Shown here: one piece after another, positions 8,563 to 15,684 of the stretch
Position numbering within the stretch: the first letter of the stretch is position 1
How the letters are laid out: every line of letters begins with the position of its first letter
Assembly: GCA_964600165.1 (NCBI GenBank)
Contig: CAZRIP010000034.1
Location: forward strand, 1-29,415
DNA from: CAZRIP01 sp964600165
GTDB lineage: Bacteria; Elusimicrobiota; Elusimicrobia; UBA1565; UBA9628
Reading direction: 5' to 3'
Length of the DNA stretch: 29,415 nucleotides
Position numbers and translations under genes: made by a program
The notes under the pieces: model-generated
What the model saw: only the letters and a program-made list of their open reading frames with translations
What the model was told of the DNA's origin: nothing
The model's database searches: none

Positions 8563-9243
8563 TCATGCTCCCCACAGACGGAAGCCGCCGGTAAACGCCT
8601 TGTCGTTCCCCCCGCGGCGCATGCCTGGAGCCAGTTCCTCGATTTTCTTCGCGTTCCCTCCGCCGATGACGACGTAGTCGGCTTCGAGAGCGTCCTTGAG
8701 CTCCCTCGCGATCCGGAAGACGTGCCGGCGCCATTTTTTCAAGCCGCGCTTCTCGAGGCCGCGCCGGCCCAGATAGTCCTCGTATGTTCTGCCGTGCTTG
8801 TAGGGAAGGTGCGCCAGCTCCATCGGCTCGAGAACTCCGTCCGCGATCATCGCCGACCCTAACCCCGTGCCCAATCCGAGGAACAGCATGCGCCTGCCTT
8901 GGTAGCTCCCCAGAGCCTGCATCGCGGCGTCGTTGATCACTTTCACGGGACATCCGAACGCCTTTTCGAAGTCGAAGCCCACCCAGCCGCCGCCCAGATT
9001 AAACGGCTCGTGAGCCGGCCGCCCGCCGATCACGGGCCCGGGATAGCCGATGGAGACGCGATCGTACTGCCAGTCCCGCGCCGAGCGTCGGACGGCGCGG
9101 ACCATCCGGCTCGCCGTCATGGAGGGCCCCGAAGGGATCTTGCGCGGCGCCTTCCGTCCGGCGGCCAGCACCTTGATGCCCTTCCCGCCGACATCGACGA
9201 CGAGGACGGAGTGAGATCTGAGTTTCTTCTTGCGACCCTTCAT
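8563..9243 (-). CDS. ROK-family sugar kinase, polyphosphate-glucokinase-like
   Basis: 226 residues from ATG at 9243. Upstream in-frame starts would lie above a good -10 box, so this one is preferred. Motifs: phosphate-binding VDVGGKGIK (about 15-24), YPGPV (68-71), the glucose-site-like NLGGGWVGFDFEKAFG (82-97), the catalytic-base motif IND with D105, and the ATP-site GLGTGLGS (123-130). The ROK zinc motif is absent, as in polyphosphate glucokinases, which phosphorylate glucose using polyphosphate or ATP. ELAHLPY (142-148) stands where those enzymes have a Glu/His pair. Convergent with the TPR lipoprotein gene and divergent from the HAD gene. Substrate and phosphate donor are inferred from overall pattern only. 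Confidence 0.85.
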   Translation of the reverse strand: MKGRKKKLRSHSVLVVDVGGKGIKVLAAGRKAPRKIPSGPSMTASRMVRAVRRSARDWQYDRVSIGYPGPVIGGRPAHEPFNLGGGWVGFDFEKAFGCPVKVINDAAMQALGSYQGRRMLFLGLGTGLGSAMIADGVLEPMELAHLPYKHGRTYEDYLGRRGLEKRGLKKWRRHVFRIARELKDALEADYVVIGGGNAKKIEELAPGMRRGGNDKAFTGGFRLWGA

Positions 9244-9248
9244 GGCGA

Positions 9249-9277
9249 ATTCTAGGCAACGGCGGGCCGAGCGTCCC
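9249..9277 (-). promoter_or_regulatory. Promoter of the ROK gene, leaderless type
   Basis: On the minus strand, GGGACG (weak -35), 17 bases, then TAGAAT (-10) at 9254-9249. Only 5 bases separate the -10 box from the ATG at 9243, so transcription would start at about the A of the start codon. Confidence 0.55.
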
Positions 9278-9386
9278 ATGGAGCCGTCGTCATGATTCGG
9301 TCTCGGCCGCGTGACGAGCGCGCTTGTCATGCCGCCGTTCCGAGATCGGCATGGCGCTCGTAGCGGCAATAAACTAAAACGGGCCG

Positions 9387-10109
9387 ATGAGCAGGCCTGC
9401 CAAAGACCGCGGCCCGATGGCCTTCCTGGTCGACGTCGACAACACGCTCCTCGACAACGACCGGATCGCGGAGGACCTCAAGCGGTTCCTGGGGCGGGAG
9501 ATCGGCGCCGAGCGGCAAAGGCGCTACTGGGCGATCTTCGAGGAGCGGCGCTCGCGGCTCGGCTACGCGGATTACCTGGGAGCGCTTCAGCGTTACCGGG
9601 CCGAGCGGCCGCTGGATCTGAACATCCTGGCCGTCTCTTCCTTCTTGATCGACTACCCCTTCGCCGACCGGCTCTACCCGAAGGCGCTCGCCGTGATGAA
9701 GCGATTGAAGTCTTGGGGACCGACGTTCATCCTCTCCGACGGAGACGCCGTCTTCCAGCCCCGCAAGATCGAGCGCTCGGGGCTTTCCGAGGCGGTCGAA
9801 GGCGAGGTCCTGCTCTACATCCATAAGGAGCGCGAGCTCGAGGACGTCGAGCGGCGCTGCCCGGCCCGGCGCTACGTATTGATCGACGACAAGGTCCGGA
9901 TCCTCGCCGCGGTCAAGAAGGTCTGGGGCGAGCGCGTGACGACGGTCTTCCCGCGGCAGGGCCACTACGCCCGTGATCGCAAGGCGCTGGCCGCCTATCG
10001 GACGCCGGACGTCGTGATCAAGCGGATCGGCGACTTGCTGGGCTTCGAGCTGCCGGCGCTGGAAGCGGCGAGCTTCAAGCGAAGCGATCCACCCCTTGAC
10101 AAGACATAG
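9387..10109 (+). CDS. HAD-superfamily hydrolase
   Basis: 240 residues from ATG 9387. HAD motifs are complete: motif I DVDNT with nucleophile D16 and D18; motif II ILSDGD with S117; a conserved-type K147 in HKEREL; and motif IV LIDDK with D167/D168. A helical cap lies between motif I and motif II (about 22-105). HAD enzymes of this size are usually phosphatases of small phospho-metabolites; the substrate cannot be told. The cap contains FLIDYPFADRLYPKA, a pattern seen in phosphoglycolate-phosphatase-like members. A weak -10-like TAAACT at 9370-9375 lies 11 bases before the ATG and there is no Shine-Dalgarno motif. The 3' end overlaps the -35 box of the HigBA promoter. Confidence 0.83.
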   Translation: MSRPAKDRGPMAFLVDVDNTLLDNDRIAEDLKRFLGREIGAERQRRYWAIFEERRSRLGYADYLGALQRYRAERPLDLNILAVSSFLIDYPFADRLYPKALAVMKRLKSWGPTFILSDGDAVFQPRKIERSGLSEAVEGEVLLYIHKERELEDVERRCPARRYVLIDDKVRILAAVKKVWGERVTTVFPRQGHYARDRKALAAYRTPDVVIKRIGDLLGFELPALEAASFKRSDPPLDKT

Positions 10110-10123
10110 CTATTAGTTATAAT
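10096..10123 (+). promoter_or_regulatory. Promoter of the HigBA module
   Basis: Consensus TTGACA at 10096-10101 (inside the end of the HAD gene), 16 bases, then consensus TATAAT at 10118-10123. The GTG start of the toxin is only 6 bases further, so the mRNA should begin at or next to the start codon. Confidence 0.85.
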
Positions 10124-10125
10124 AG
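10110..10125. promoter_or_regulatory. Probable operator of the HigBA module
   Basis: Perfect inverted repeat CTATTA-GTTA-TAATAG covering the -10 box. In type II toxin-antitoxin systems the antitoxin binds such repeats to repress its own operon; here the HTH of the downstream antitoxin is the likely reader (inference). Confidence 0.6.
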
Positions 10126-10129
10126 GAAT

Positions 10130-10420
10130 GTGATCCTGCTGGGGGTCGAGTTCATTGATGCCTACAGGAAGCGGCATCCCGAAGCCCGGGCCTCCCTGGA
10201 TCGGTGGAGAAAGGTGATGGAGGAAACGGCTTTCAGATCGATACACGATGTTCGTCGGCCTTTCTCCAAGTCCTACGATTATGTCCCACCGCACTGCCAC
10301 GTCTTCGATATCTCTCAAGGCGGACACAGGTTGGTCGCGCTCATGGATTTTGGTGCCCGGATCGTCAACATCGACGCCATCATGGATCACAGACGCTATG
10401 ACCGTCGGAGGTGCAAATGA
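10130..10420 (+). CDS. higB: HigB-family mRNA interferase toxin
   Basis: 96 residues from GTG 10130, placed 6 bases after the -10 box. The chain follows the HigB_toxin fold pattern: an N-terminal helix region (EFIDAYRKRHPEARASLDRW), then beta strands with HCHVFDISQGGHRLVALMDF and a terminal IDAIMDHRRYDR that matches the family's ...THAEYDK end. HigB toxins cleave mRNA on translating ribosomes. Toxin-first order and the 4-base ATGA overlap with an HTH antitoxin are typical of higBA. The module lies between the HAD gene and tRNA-Asn and is somewhat AT-richer than its neighbours, which fits horizontal acquisition. Confidence 0.85.
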   Translation: MILLGVEFIDAYRKRHPEARASLDRWRKVMEETAFRSIHDVRRPFSKSYDYVPPHCHVFDISQGGHRLVALMDFGARIVNIDAIMDHRRYDRRRCK

Positions 10421-10878
10421 CTCTTCAGACCTTGGAGCGGAAGGTTTCGGGGATACGCATCGGTACCGCGGCGAACCGTGTTTATGAATTTCTGGTCGAA
10501 AAATTCCCGCCGAAGGAGATTGGAAGCGCCTCAGATCATCGCGCCTACCGCGAATTGGTCGGCACGTTGATGCGCGAGCTCAGTCACGGAGCCGATAAGC
10601 GCTCGGAAGAAGGAATCCGCCAATATCTTAGCGTCTTGGCGCCTTTCATCGCCAAATTCGAGCAGGCTCGCTGGCCTCGCGGCCGTACAACCGGGTCGGA
10701 AGTGCTGGCGTTCCTCATGGAGCAAAACGGGTTGACGCAGGCCGAGCTCGGAGAGGAAATCGGCACGCAGCCTTACGTCTCGGATATTCTTCGCGGGAAA
10801 AAGGCTTTGACCTCCGAACAAATCGGGAAGCTGGCGAAACGGTTCGGCGTCTCCCCCGCCGTATTCTTCCCGGCATGA
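10417..10878 (+). CDS. higA: HigA-type HTH antitoxin
   Basis: 153 residues from ATG 10417, overlapping the toxin stop and preceded by a good ribosome site (CGGAGG). The N-terminal about 90 residues are helical with no recognised motif. The C-terminal part is an XRE-type helix-turn-helix (EVLAFLMEQNGLTQAELGEE, then TQPYVSDILRGKKALTSEQI and LAKRFGVSPAVFF), as in HigA antitoxins that neutralise HigB and repress the operon through their HTH. The likely target is the inverted repeat at 10110-10125. Confidence 0.87.
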   Translation: MTLQTLERKVSGIRIGTAANRVYEFLVEKFPPKEIGSASDHRAYRELVGTLMRELSHGADKRSEEGIRQYLSVLAPFIAKFEQARWPRGRTTGSEVLAFLMEQNGLTQAELGEEIGTQPYVSDILRGKKALTSEQIGKLAKRFGVSPAVFFPA

Positions 10879-10910
10879 GTCGGCGTAAGAATGGGAAGGC
10901 CTGATGACCC

Positions 10911-10958
10911 CCCAAAAAAATCTGCTACCGGCCGCTTTCGCGAACAGGTAGCAGATTT
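10911..10958 (-). terminator. Rho-independent terminator of tRNA-Asn
   Basis: A perfect 12-base inverted repeat, AAATCTGCTACC (10918-10929) and GGTAGCAGATTT (10947-10958), with a 17-base loop. Read on the minus strand the hairpin is followed by a run of T (complement of A 10914-10920), about 25 bases after the tRNA 3' end. A further direct copy of GGTAGCAG follows at 10959-10966. Confidence 0.8.
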
Positions 10959-10982
10959 GGTAGCAGCTCAGTCGAAAAATCT

Positions 10983-11054
10983 CTCCGGCGGTAGGACTCG
11001 AACCTACAACCTTGCCCTTAACAGGGGCCAGCTCCACCATTGAGCTACGCCGGA
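10983..11054 (-). tRNA. tRNA-Asn (GTT)
   Basis: 72-base cloverleaf on the minus strand. Acceptor stem TCCGGCG/CGCCGGA pairs fully, discriminator G at 10983. D stem GCTC/GAGC, anticodon loop CTGTTAA with anticodon GTT, T arm GTAGG-TTCGAGT-CCTAC. The anticodon stem has four pairs plus a G-A at its top. CCA is not encoded. Confidence 0.95.
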
Positions 11055-11127
11055 ATAGTGAGCCATTTTAGCAAGAATTCGACGACCCGTCAAAAAAAGA
11101 CCTGCTCCGATGGCCCTTCATAACCCA

Positions 11128-11156
11128 TTGACAAGTCAAGGCGCCGGGTCTACACT
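11128..11156 (+). promoter_or_regulatory. Promoter of the 47-residue ORF
   Basis: TTGACA at 11128-11133, 17 bases, TACACT at 11151-11156. The ATG at 11163 begins 7 bases after the -10 box, at the expected transcription start. Confidence 0.65.
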
Positions 11157-11162
11157 GGGTTT

Positions 11163-11306
11163 ATGAGGCGAAAAAACACACACAAGCCCAAACGGATGAA
11201 GCGCACGTCTCGCCGCGGCGAGCCCAAGCCGCTCGTGCTGGCGCCGTTGCCGCGGCCGGCCGAGCGCCACGAGCCGCAGGTCCGGTTCTCCCGGATCTGG
11301 CCGTAG
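11163..11306 (+). CDS. Small basic hypothetical protein, 47 residues
   Basis: An ORF from ATG 11163 to TAG 11304-11306. The first third is very basic (MRRKNTHKPKRMKRTSRRGE) and the rest is Pro/Arg-rich, ending FSRIWP. No signal peptide, helix or known motif is seen. The reason to call it is the strong upstream promoter, whose -10 box ends 6 bases before this ATG, as at other genes here. The basic head suggests nucleic-acid or ribosome binding, which is only a guess. It could also be a non-coding RNA with a chance ORF. Confidence 0.45.
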   Translation: MRRKNTHKPKRMKRTSRRGEPKPLVLAPLPRPAERHEPQVRFSRIWP

Positions 11307-11346
11307 CTCCCAAGAGCGCTTTACTCGTTTTTTAATCTTCGCGCGC

Positions 11347-11375
11347 TTGATTTATTTGGACATACCCGCTATGCT
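11347..11375 (+). promoter_or_regulatory. Promoter of the PilT-like operon
   Basis: TTGATT at 11347-11352, 17 bases, TATGCT at 11370-11375; the ATG of the ATPase is at 11385, so the leader would be only about 0-3 bases. Confidence 0.6.
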
Positions 11376-11384
11376 TGGGTCAGC

Positions 11385-12452
11385 ATGGCGACCACGGCAC
11401 TGGAGTTCGATCTCGCGACGCTCCTTCAAGACGTCGTCTCGCGCGGCGGCTCGGACCTCCATCTCATCCACGGGATCCCGCCCATCGCGCGCATCGCCGG
11501 CGACATCGGCGCGCTGCCCTACGCGGCGTTGACGTCGGAAACGATCGACGAGCTGCTCAGCCCGTACTTGGACGAGACGCGGCGCAAGCTGTTCCGCTCC
11601 GAGCTGCGCTTGAATTTCTCGCAGACGCTCGACGAGGTCGGGCGCTTCCGGTTCAGCCTCTACATGTCGCTCGGGACGACCGGCGCGACGATCCGCGTGA
11701 TCCCGAGCAAGACCTATCCCCTTTCGGCGCTGGGCTTGCCGCCGATCGTCGGCACGCTCGCCAACCGCCGCTCCGGCGTCATCCTCGTCACGGGTGCCAC
11801 GGGCAGCGGCAAGAGCACGACCATGGCCGCGATGCTGGAATACATCAACCAGACCGGGCGTCCCGGCAAGGTCATCACGATCGAGGATCCGATCGAGACG
11901 ATCTTCAAGCCCTGCCGCTCCGTCTTCGTCCAGCGCGAGGTCGGCGTCGACACGCCGACCTTCGAGATCGGCACCCTGGACGCTTTGCGCCAGGATCCGG
12001 ACATCCTTTCGATCGGCGAGCTGCGCGACGCGCCGTCGATCCGCGCCGCGCTGTTGGCCGCCGAGACCGGACACCTCGTCATGACCACTCTGCATACGCG
12101 CGACGCCTCCAAGACCGCCCAGCGCATCGTCACCGCCGTCGGCCAGGAAGCTCAGGACAGCATGCGCGAGCAGCTCGCGATGACGCTCGAGGCCGTGCTT
12201 TCCCAGGAGCTGCTGCCGCGCGCCGACGGCAAGGGGCTCGTCGTCGCCGTCGAGATCCTCATCGCCACCCCGGCCGTGCGCCAGCTCATCCGCGAGAACA
12301 AGCTCGAGGCCATCAACGACGCGATCCAGGCCGGCATGACGTCGGGGATGATCTCGAAAGACGCCTCGATCAAGAACCTCTACCAGAAGAAGGTCATCAC
12401 GCGCGAAGTCGCCGCCGAGCACATGCGCAATCCGGAAATGCTCGGCAAATAG
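11385..12452 (+). CDS. pilT: PilT/PilU-type twitching ATPase
   Basis: 355 residues, close to PilT length. The N-terminal PAS-like half (GGSDLHLIHGIPPIARIAGDI opening) is typical. The RecA-like core has Walker A GATGSGKST at 137-145, the Asp box TIEDPIE, a Walker B-type segment LSIGELRD (usually GEMRD), and the His box GHLVMTTLHTRDA. PilT-type ATPases are cytoplasmic hexamers that depolymerise type IV pili. The C-terminal AIRNLI-like motif of true PilT reads here SIKNLYQKK, so a PilU-like or other retraction paralogue is possible. It heads an operon with a cyclic-nucleotide-binding gene 4 bases downstream, suggesting nucleotide-controlled motility. Confidence 0.92.
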   Translation: MATTALEFDLATLLQDVVSRGGSDLHLIHGIPPIARIAGDIGALPYAALTSETIDELLSPYLDETRRKLFRSELRLNFSQTLDEVGRFRFSLYMSLGTTGATIRVIPSKTYPLSALGLPPIVGTLANRRSGVILVTGATGSGKSTTMAAMLEYINQTGRPGKVITIEDPIETIFKPCRSVFVQREVGVDTPTFEIGTLDALRQDPDILSIGELRDAPSIRAALLAAETGHLVMTTLHTRDASKTAQRIVTAVGQEAQDSMREQLAMTLEAVLSQELLPRADGKGLVVAVEILIATPAVRQLIRENKLEAINDAIQAGMTSGMISKDASIKNLYQKKVITREVAAEHMRNPEMLGK

Positions 12453-12456
12453 GGAG

Positions 12457-12903
12457 ATGGCCGAGCCCGTCAAGCTGGCGCTCGACGACGCGACCGCCTC
12501 GCGCGTGGCCGGCGCCCTGCAGCTCGAGGGCTTCTTTCCCGAATTTTCAGTCGAGCATCTGGCGAAGGTCTTCCCGCGCAGCGGCCTCTACGCGTTCCCG
12601 GACGAGGCGCACATCATCGCGCAAGGCGCCTCCGGCGCCGACGTGTTCATCATCTGCTCGGGCGAGGTCCGCATCGTCAAGGAGCTCGGCTCTGCCGTCG
12701 CCGAGGTCGCGCGGCTCGGGCCCGGCGACATCGTCGGCGAGATCGCGCTCTTGACCGACGGCGTCCGGACGGCGTCGGCCGTCGCGGCCGGCGAGACCCG
12801 CGTGTTCAGCCTCGTCTCGGCGGACATCCAGTACATCCTGGCGAACAACCGGGAGCTGGCCGAGCACCTCAAGAAGCTCGTCGCCGAGCGCCTCGGCAAA
12901 TGA
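12457..12903 (+). CDS. Stand-alone cyclic-nucleotide-binding (Crp-like) domain protein
   Basis: 148 residues from ATG 12457, preceded by GGGAG and only 4 bases after the ATPase stop. From about residue 30 it is a cNMP-binding beta roll: GADVFIICSGEVRIV, then the phosphate-binding cassette GEIALLTDGVRTASAVA with the conserved Glu and Arg, followed by the hinge helix. There is no DNA-binding domain after it, so it is not a Crp-type transcription factor. Adjacent to a PilT-like ATPase, it may be a soluble sensor that sets retraction activity in response to a cyclic nucleotide. That partnership is inference from operon structure. Confidence 0.85.
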   Translation: MAEPVKLALDDATASRVAGALQLEGFFPEFSVEHLAKVFPRSGLYAFPDEAHIIAQGASGADVFIICSGEVRIVKELGSAVAEVARLGPGDIVGEIALLTDGVRTASAVAAGETRVFSLVSADIQYILANNRELAEHLKKLVAERLGK

Positions 12904-13679
12904 CGTTCCTCCTGGTCTTGGCCGCGCTCGCGTCCGCCCAGACGGACTTCCAAGCCTGCCCGCCGGGCTGGGTGCGCGTGCCCACCCGCGACCGCAACGA
13001 GCCGTTCCATTGCCGCCGGGACATGGACCCGAGCACGCCCTTCATCGAGATGACGCCCAACTTCAAGATCCCGCACTGCCCTCAGGGCTTCTCTCCCGTG
13101 CGCACGCCCGGGGAGCTGGAGCGCTATCGCTGCGTCATGGACTCGCCGAAGAAGACGGCCGAGCCGGACCTCTCGCCCGTCCTTGTCGACAAAGCCCCTC
13201 CAAAGGTCGACAAGGGCGGCGGGCCTCCACCAGCCGTCCTTGAATACCTCCAATATACGATGCGCGACGTGCTGCAGTTCGACTACCCGAAGTCGTGGCA
13301 TCTGACGGACGCGTGGAGTGACGAGGTGCCGACTCTTTACATAGAATACGACACCGGCAGGCAAGGAAAGCAGCCGACGCTCGTGATCACCAAGTACGCG
13401 AACGGGCAGGAAGGCTGGGTCGACATGGAGACGGCGATCGCGCAGGAAAAGGAGTTCCAGAACGCCAAGGAGCTCGCCGCCACGAAGGTCGGCGGCCTGC
13501 CCGCGCGCGTGACGGTCGTCGCCAAGGAGACGCGCTCGGTCTACGTCAACGCGGGAAAGGAGGCGTATTACGTGATCAGCTACACCGCTCCGGAAGATCT
13601 CTTCCCCTCCTATGAGCCCGCGTTCCGGCGCCTGACCGACACGTTCCGCCTCTCGCGCCGGCTCCTCGATGCTCGTTAA
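12900..13679 (+). CDS. Secreted protein with Cys-pair N-terminus and PsbP-like C-terminus
   Basis: 259 residues; the ATG overlaps the previous stop (ATGA). A short signal peptide (MTFLLVLAALASA, cut before Q) is followed by two similar Cys-bounded repeats: CPPGWVRVPT...FHC and CPQGFSPVRTPGELERYRC. These may form two disulfides. After a proline-rich linker (about 95-117) the C-terminal part resembles PsbP/DUF1795-type folds: FDYPKSWHLTD, GLPARVTVVAKE, and the ending PAFRRLTDTFRLSRR. Members of that fold are small exported lipid- or metal-associated proteins. The role is unknown. It overlaps the next gene by 11 bases. Confidence 0.75.
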   Translation: MTFLLVLAALASAQTDFQACPPGWVRVPTRDRNEPFHCRRDMDPSTPFIEMTPNFKIPHCPQGFSPVRTPGELERYRCVMDSPKKTAEPDLSPVLVDKAPPKVDKGGGPPPAVLEYLQYTMRDVLQFDYPKSWHLTDAWSDEVPTLYIEYDTGRQGKQPTLVITKYANGQEGWVDMETAIAQEKEFQNAKELAATKVGGLPARVTVVAKETRSVYVNAGKEAYYVISYTAPEDLFPSYEPAFRRLTDTFRLSRRLLDAR

Positions 13680-14439
13680 AGAGCAAGACGGGGCGGTGCG
13701 CATCCTTCGCTTGGCCAATCCGCCGGCGAACCTCCTCTCGCTGCGCCTGCTGGAGACGCTGCGCGCCGAGCTCGCGCAAGCCAAGGCCGACGCGGCGGTC
13801 CGCTGCCTCGTCCTTTGCTCGTCTTATCCGCGCTATTTCTCGGCGGGCTTGGACTTGGACGAGGTCCTCGCGCAGCCGCAGGAAAAGCGCGCCGGGCATT
13901 TCGAGTCGCTCTTGGCCACCTTCCGCGCGCTGCGCGAGCTGCCCAAGCCAACGCTCGCCGCGATCTCCGGCACGGCCGTGCTCGGCGGCTGGATCCTCGC
14001 GATGGGCTGCGACTGGAGGCTCATGGCAGACGGCCCCGGCAAGATCTCCCTGGCCGAGGTGCGCATCGGGCTCTCGCCCGGCCCGATGCTCGTCGCCCGC
14101 CTCAAGGACCTCGCGCGCGACCCCGTCGTCGTCAAGGAGATGGTCCTGCGCGGGCGCAGCCTGCGCGTCGCCGAGGCCGTCGCGGCGGGCTTGATCGACC
14201 GCGCCGTCCCGGCCGAGCGCTTGGCCGAGGAAGCGCTCGCCGAGGCGCGCTCGCTGGCGAAGCTGCCTCCCACCGCCTACGCCGCCGCGCGCCGGGCGCT
14301 GTGGCGGCGCTCCGCCGGCGAGGACGAGGCGCTGCGCATCGAGACCTTGGCCGATTTTCAAGCGCTCTTTCACGGCGCGGAGGCGCAGGAAGGCATCGCC
14401 GCGTTTCGCGAGAAGCGCAAGCCGAGGTGGGAAAAGTGA
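13669..14439 (+). CDS. Crotonase-fold protein, probably delta3-delta2-enoyl-CoA isomerase
   Basis: 256 residues, typical for the enoyl-CoA hydratase/isomerase family. Oxyanion-hole elements are at YFSAGLDLDEV (56-66) and GTAVLGGWILAMGCD (101-115). Aligning LAMGCD with the same motif in hydratases puts Ile (I109) where hydratases have their first catalytic Glu, while the second Glu is kept (E130 in LAEVRIGL). One Glu only is the pattern of mitochondrial-type enoyl-CoA isomerases, and the C-terminus (IAAFREKRKPRWEK) also looks like theirs. The enzyme would move a 3-ene to the 2-trans position during oxidation of unsaturated fatty acids. Its stop overlaps the GTG of a dienoyl-CoA-reductase-like SDR, which supports this. 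A simple hydratase call would be less consistent. Confidence 0.8.
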   Translation: MLVKEQDGAVRILRLANPPANLLSLRLLETLRAELAQAKADAAVRCLVLCSSYPRYFSAGLDLDEVLAQPQEKRAGHFESLLATFRALRELPKPTLAAISGTAVLGGWILAMGCDWRLMADGPGKISLAEVRIGLSPGPMLVARLKDLARDPVVVKEMVLRGRSLRVAEAVAAGLIDRAVPAERLAEEALAEARSLAKLPPTAYAAARRALWRRSAGEDEALRIETLADFQALFHGAEAQEGIAAFREKRKPRWEK

Positions 14440-15263
14440 GCGGTTTTTCTCCGGACTTGTTGAAGGGCAAGGTCGCCGTCGTGACGGGCGGCGGGACCGG
14501 CATCGGCCGGAGGGTGGCGCTGGAGCTCGCGCGCCACGGCGCCGACGTCGTCGTCACCGCGCGCCAGCTGGACCGGCTCGAGGCCGTCGCCGCGGAGATT
14601 CGCAAGCTCGGCCGCGAGTCGCTGGCCGTCGCCTGCGACGTCGCCGAAGCCGACCAAGTCAAGGCGCTCTTCGAGAAGGTCGACGAGCGCTTCGGACGCG
14701 TCGACGTCCACGTCAACGGCGCCGCGGCCAACTTCATCCGGCCCTCGGAGGCGCTGACGCCCGTGCGCTGGCGCAAGGTCATCGACATCGTCTTGAACGG
14801 CGGATTTTACTGCGCGCTCGAGGCCGGCCGCCGCATGATCGAGCGCAAGCAAGGCGCGATCATCAACCTCGTCGCCGCTTACGCCTGGACCGGGGCGCCG
14901 GGCCTAGCCCCATCGGCGAGCGCGAAGGCCGGAATCGTGGCGCTGACGCGGTCTCTCGGCGTCGAATGGGCGCGCCACGGCGTCCGCGTCAACGCCGTGT
15001 GCCCCGGCTTGATCGACACCGAGCAGTCGCGCGAGCGGCTGTGGCCCGAGGAGTGGATCCGCGACGAGCTTCTCTCGAACGTCCCGACGCGCCGCTTCGG
15101 CACGGAGCAAGACGTCGCCGATGCCGTCTTGTTCCTCGCTTCTTCCCTCTCCTCGTACGCGAACGGAGAGGTCCTCGTCATCGACGGCGGCGAGAGCCTC
15201 GGCAAGGGCGCCCTCAAGGTCATCGAGAAAGCCGGCGCCGTCCGCCGCGCCCGCCAAAAATAA
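14436..15263 (+). CDS. SDR oxidoreductase, 2,4-dienoyl-CoA reductase type
   Basis: 275 residues from GTG 14436 (GTGA overlap with the isomerase stop). Rossmann motif TGGGTGIG at 17-24; NGAAANF at 94-100. The active-site region reads Y149...S160-A-S-A-K164. The normal YxxxK has Ser in the Tyr position, but the set N99, Y149, S160, K164 has the same spacing that I recall for the mitochondrial/peroxisomal 2,4-dienoyl-CoA reductases (SASAKAG motif). Those NADPH enzymes reduce 2,4-dienoyl-CoA to 3-enoyl-CoA, the substrate of the isomerase encoded just upstream. It ends with DGGESL near the C-terminus as SDRs do. A hairpin shared with the convergent YtxH gene follows at 15263. Confidence 0.87.
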   Translation: MSGFSPDLLKGKVAVVTGGGTGIGRRVALELARHGADVVVTARQLDRLEAVAAEIRKLGRESLAVACDVAEADQVKALFEKVDERFGRVDVHVNGAAANFIRPSEALTPVRWRKVIDIVLNGGFYCALEAGRRMIERKQGAIINLVAAYAWTGAPGLAPSASAKAGIVALTRSLGVEWARHGVRVNAVCPGLIDTEQSRERLWPEEWIRDELLSNVPTRRFGTEQDVADAVLFLASSLSSYANGEVLVIDGGESLGKGALKVIEKAGAVRRARQK

Positions 15264-15294
15264 AGCCCCCGCGCGTGGCAATGCGCGGGGGCTT
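15256..15294 (-). terminator. Rho-independent terminator of the YtxH-like gene, possibly bidirectional
   Basis: Perfect 12-base stem AAGCCCCCGCGC (15263-15274) / GCGCGGGGGCTT (15283-15294), 8-base loop. On the minus strand it is followed by TTATTTTT, so it serves the gene ending at 15318. On the plus strand it lies just after the SDR stop but lacks a T tail. Confidence 0.85.
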
Positions 15295-15317
15295 GGTTGA
15301 CCGAGTTCCTGCCGTTG

Positions 15318-15623
15318 TTAGAGTCTTGATCTCTCCGCTTCGCCGACGCTGTTGTGCGTCGCCTCGCGGAACGCCTCCTTGCCGGCCTTGACGGCGGCGA
15401 CGATCCCTTCCTTGACGTGAAGGGCCTGCTCCTTCTTCTCCGGAACGGCGTCCTTGATCTTGTGAATGAGCTCCTTGCCCTTCTCGCGGCGCTCATCGAG
15501 CCAATCGGCGAGCTTCTCGCGCGTCTCCTTGCCCGACCGCGGCGCGAGCAGCAAAGCGGCTCCGGCCCCGACGGCCGCTCCCAACAAGAACGAGACCAAG
15601 CTTCCTCCCTCTTCCCTCGACAT
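15318..15623 (-). CDS. YtxH-like general stress protein
   Basis: 101 residues from ATG 15623. Near the N-terminus is LVSFLLGAAVGAGAALLLAPRSGKETREKL, a glycine-zipper-like membrane segment followed by the LAPxSGKExR signature of YtxH/gas-vesicle-like stress proteins. The rest is a Lys/Glu-rich amphipathic helix. I rejected an in-frame start 57 bases upstream (15680) because the TATATA -10 box ends 4 bases before it, so the mRNA would begin within that codon. The chosen ATG has GGGGGAGAGG just upstream. YtxH-type proteins are typically stress-induced, and the strong promoter fits high expression. Confidence 0.87.
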   Translation of the reverse strand: MSREEGGSLVSFLLGAAVGAGAALLLAPRSGKETREKLADWLDERREKGKELIHKIKDAVPEKKEQALHVKEGIVAAVKAGKEAFREATHNSVGEAERSRL

Positions 15624-15684
15624 ATCCTCTCCCCCGTTGTCCTCTCGGCGTTCGCTCACCTGGCGGCGAGCTTGCAACATCTCC

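Noticed and set aside
10130..10878. HigBA considered as another integron cassette
   Set aside because: No attC-like palindrome flanks it; it lies between a HAD gene and tRNA-Asn with its promoter inside the HAD gene end.
10879..11060. tRNA-Asn as an integration site of a genomic island
   Set aside because: No copy of the tRNA 3' end was found nearby and no integrase is present; the repeats next to it form its terminator.
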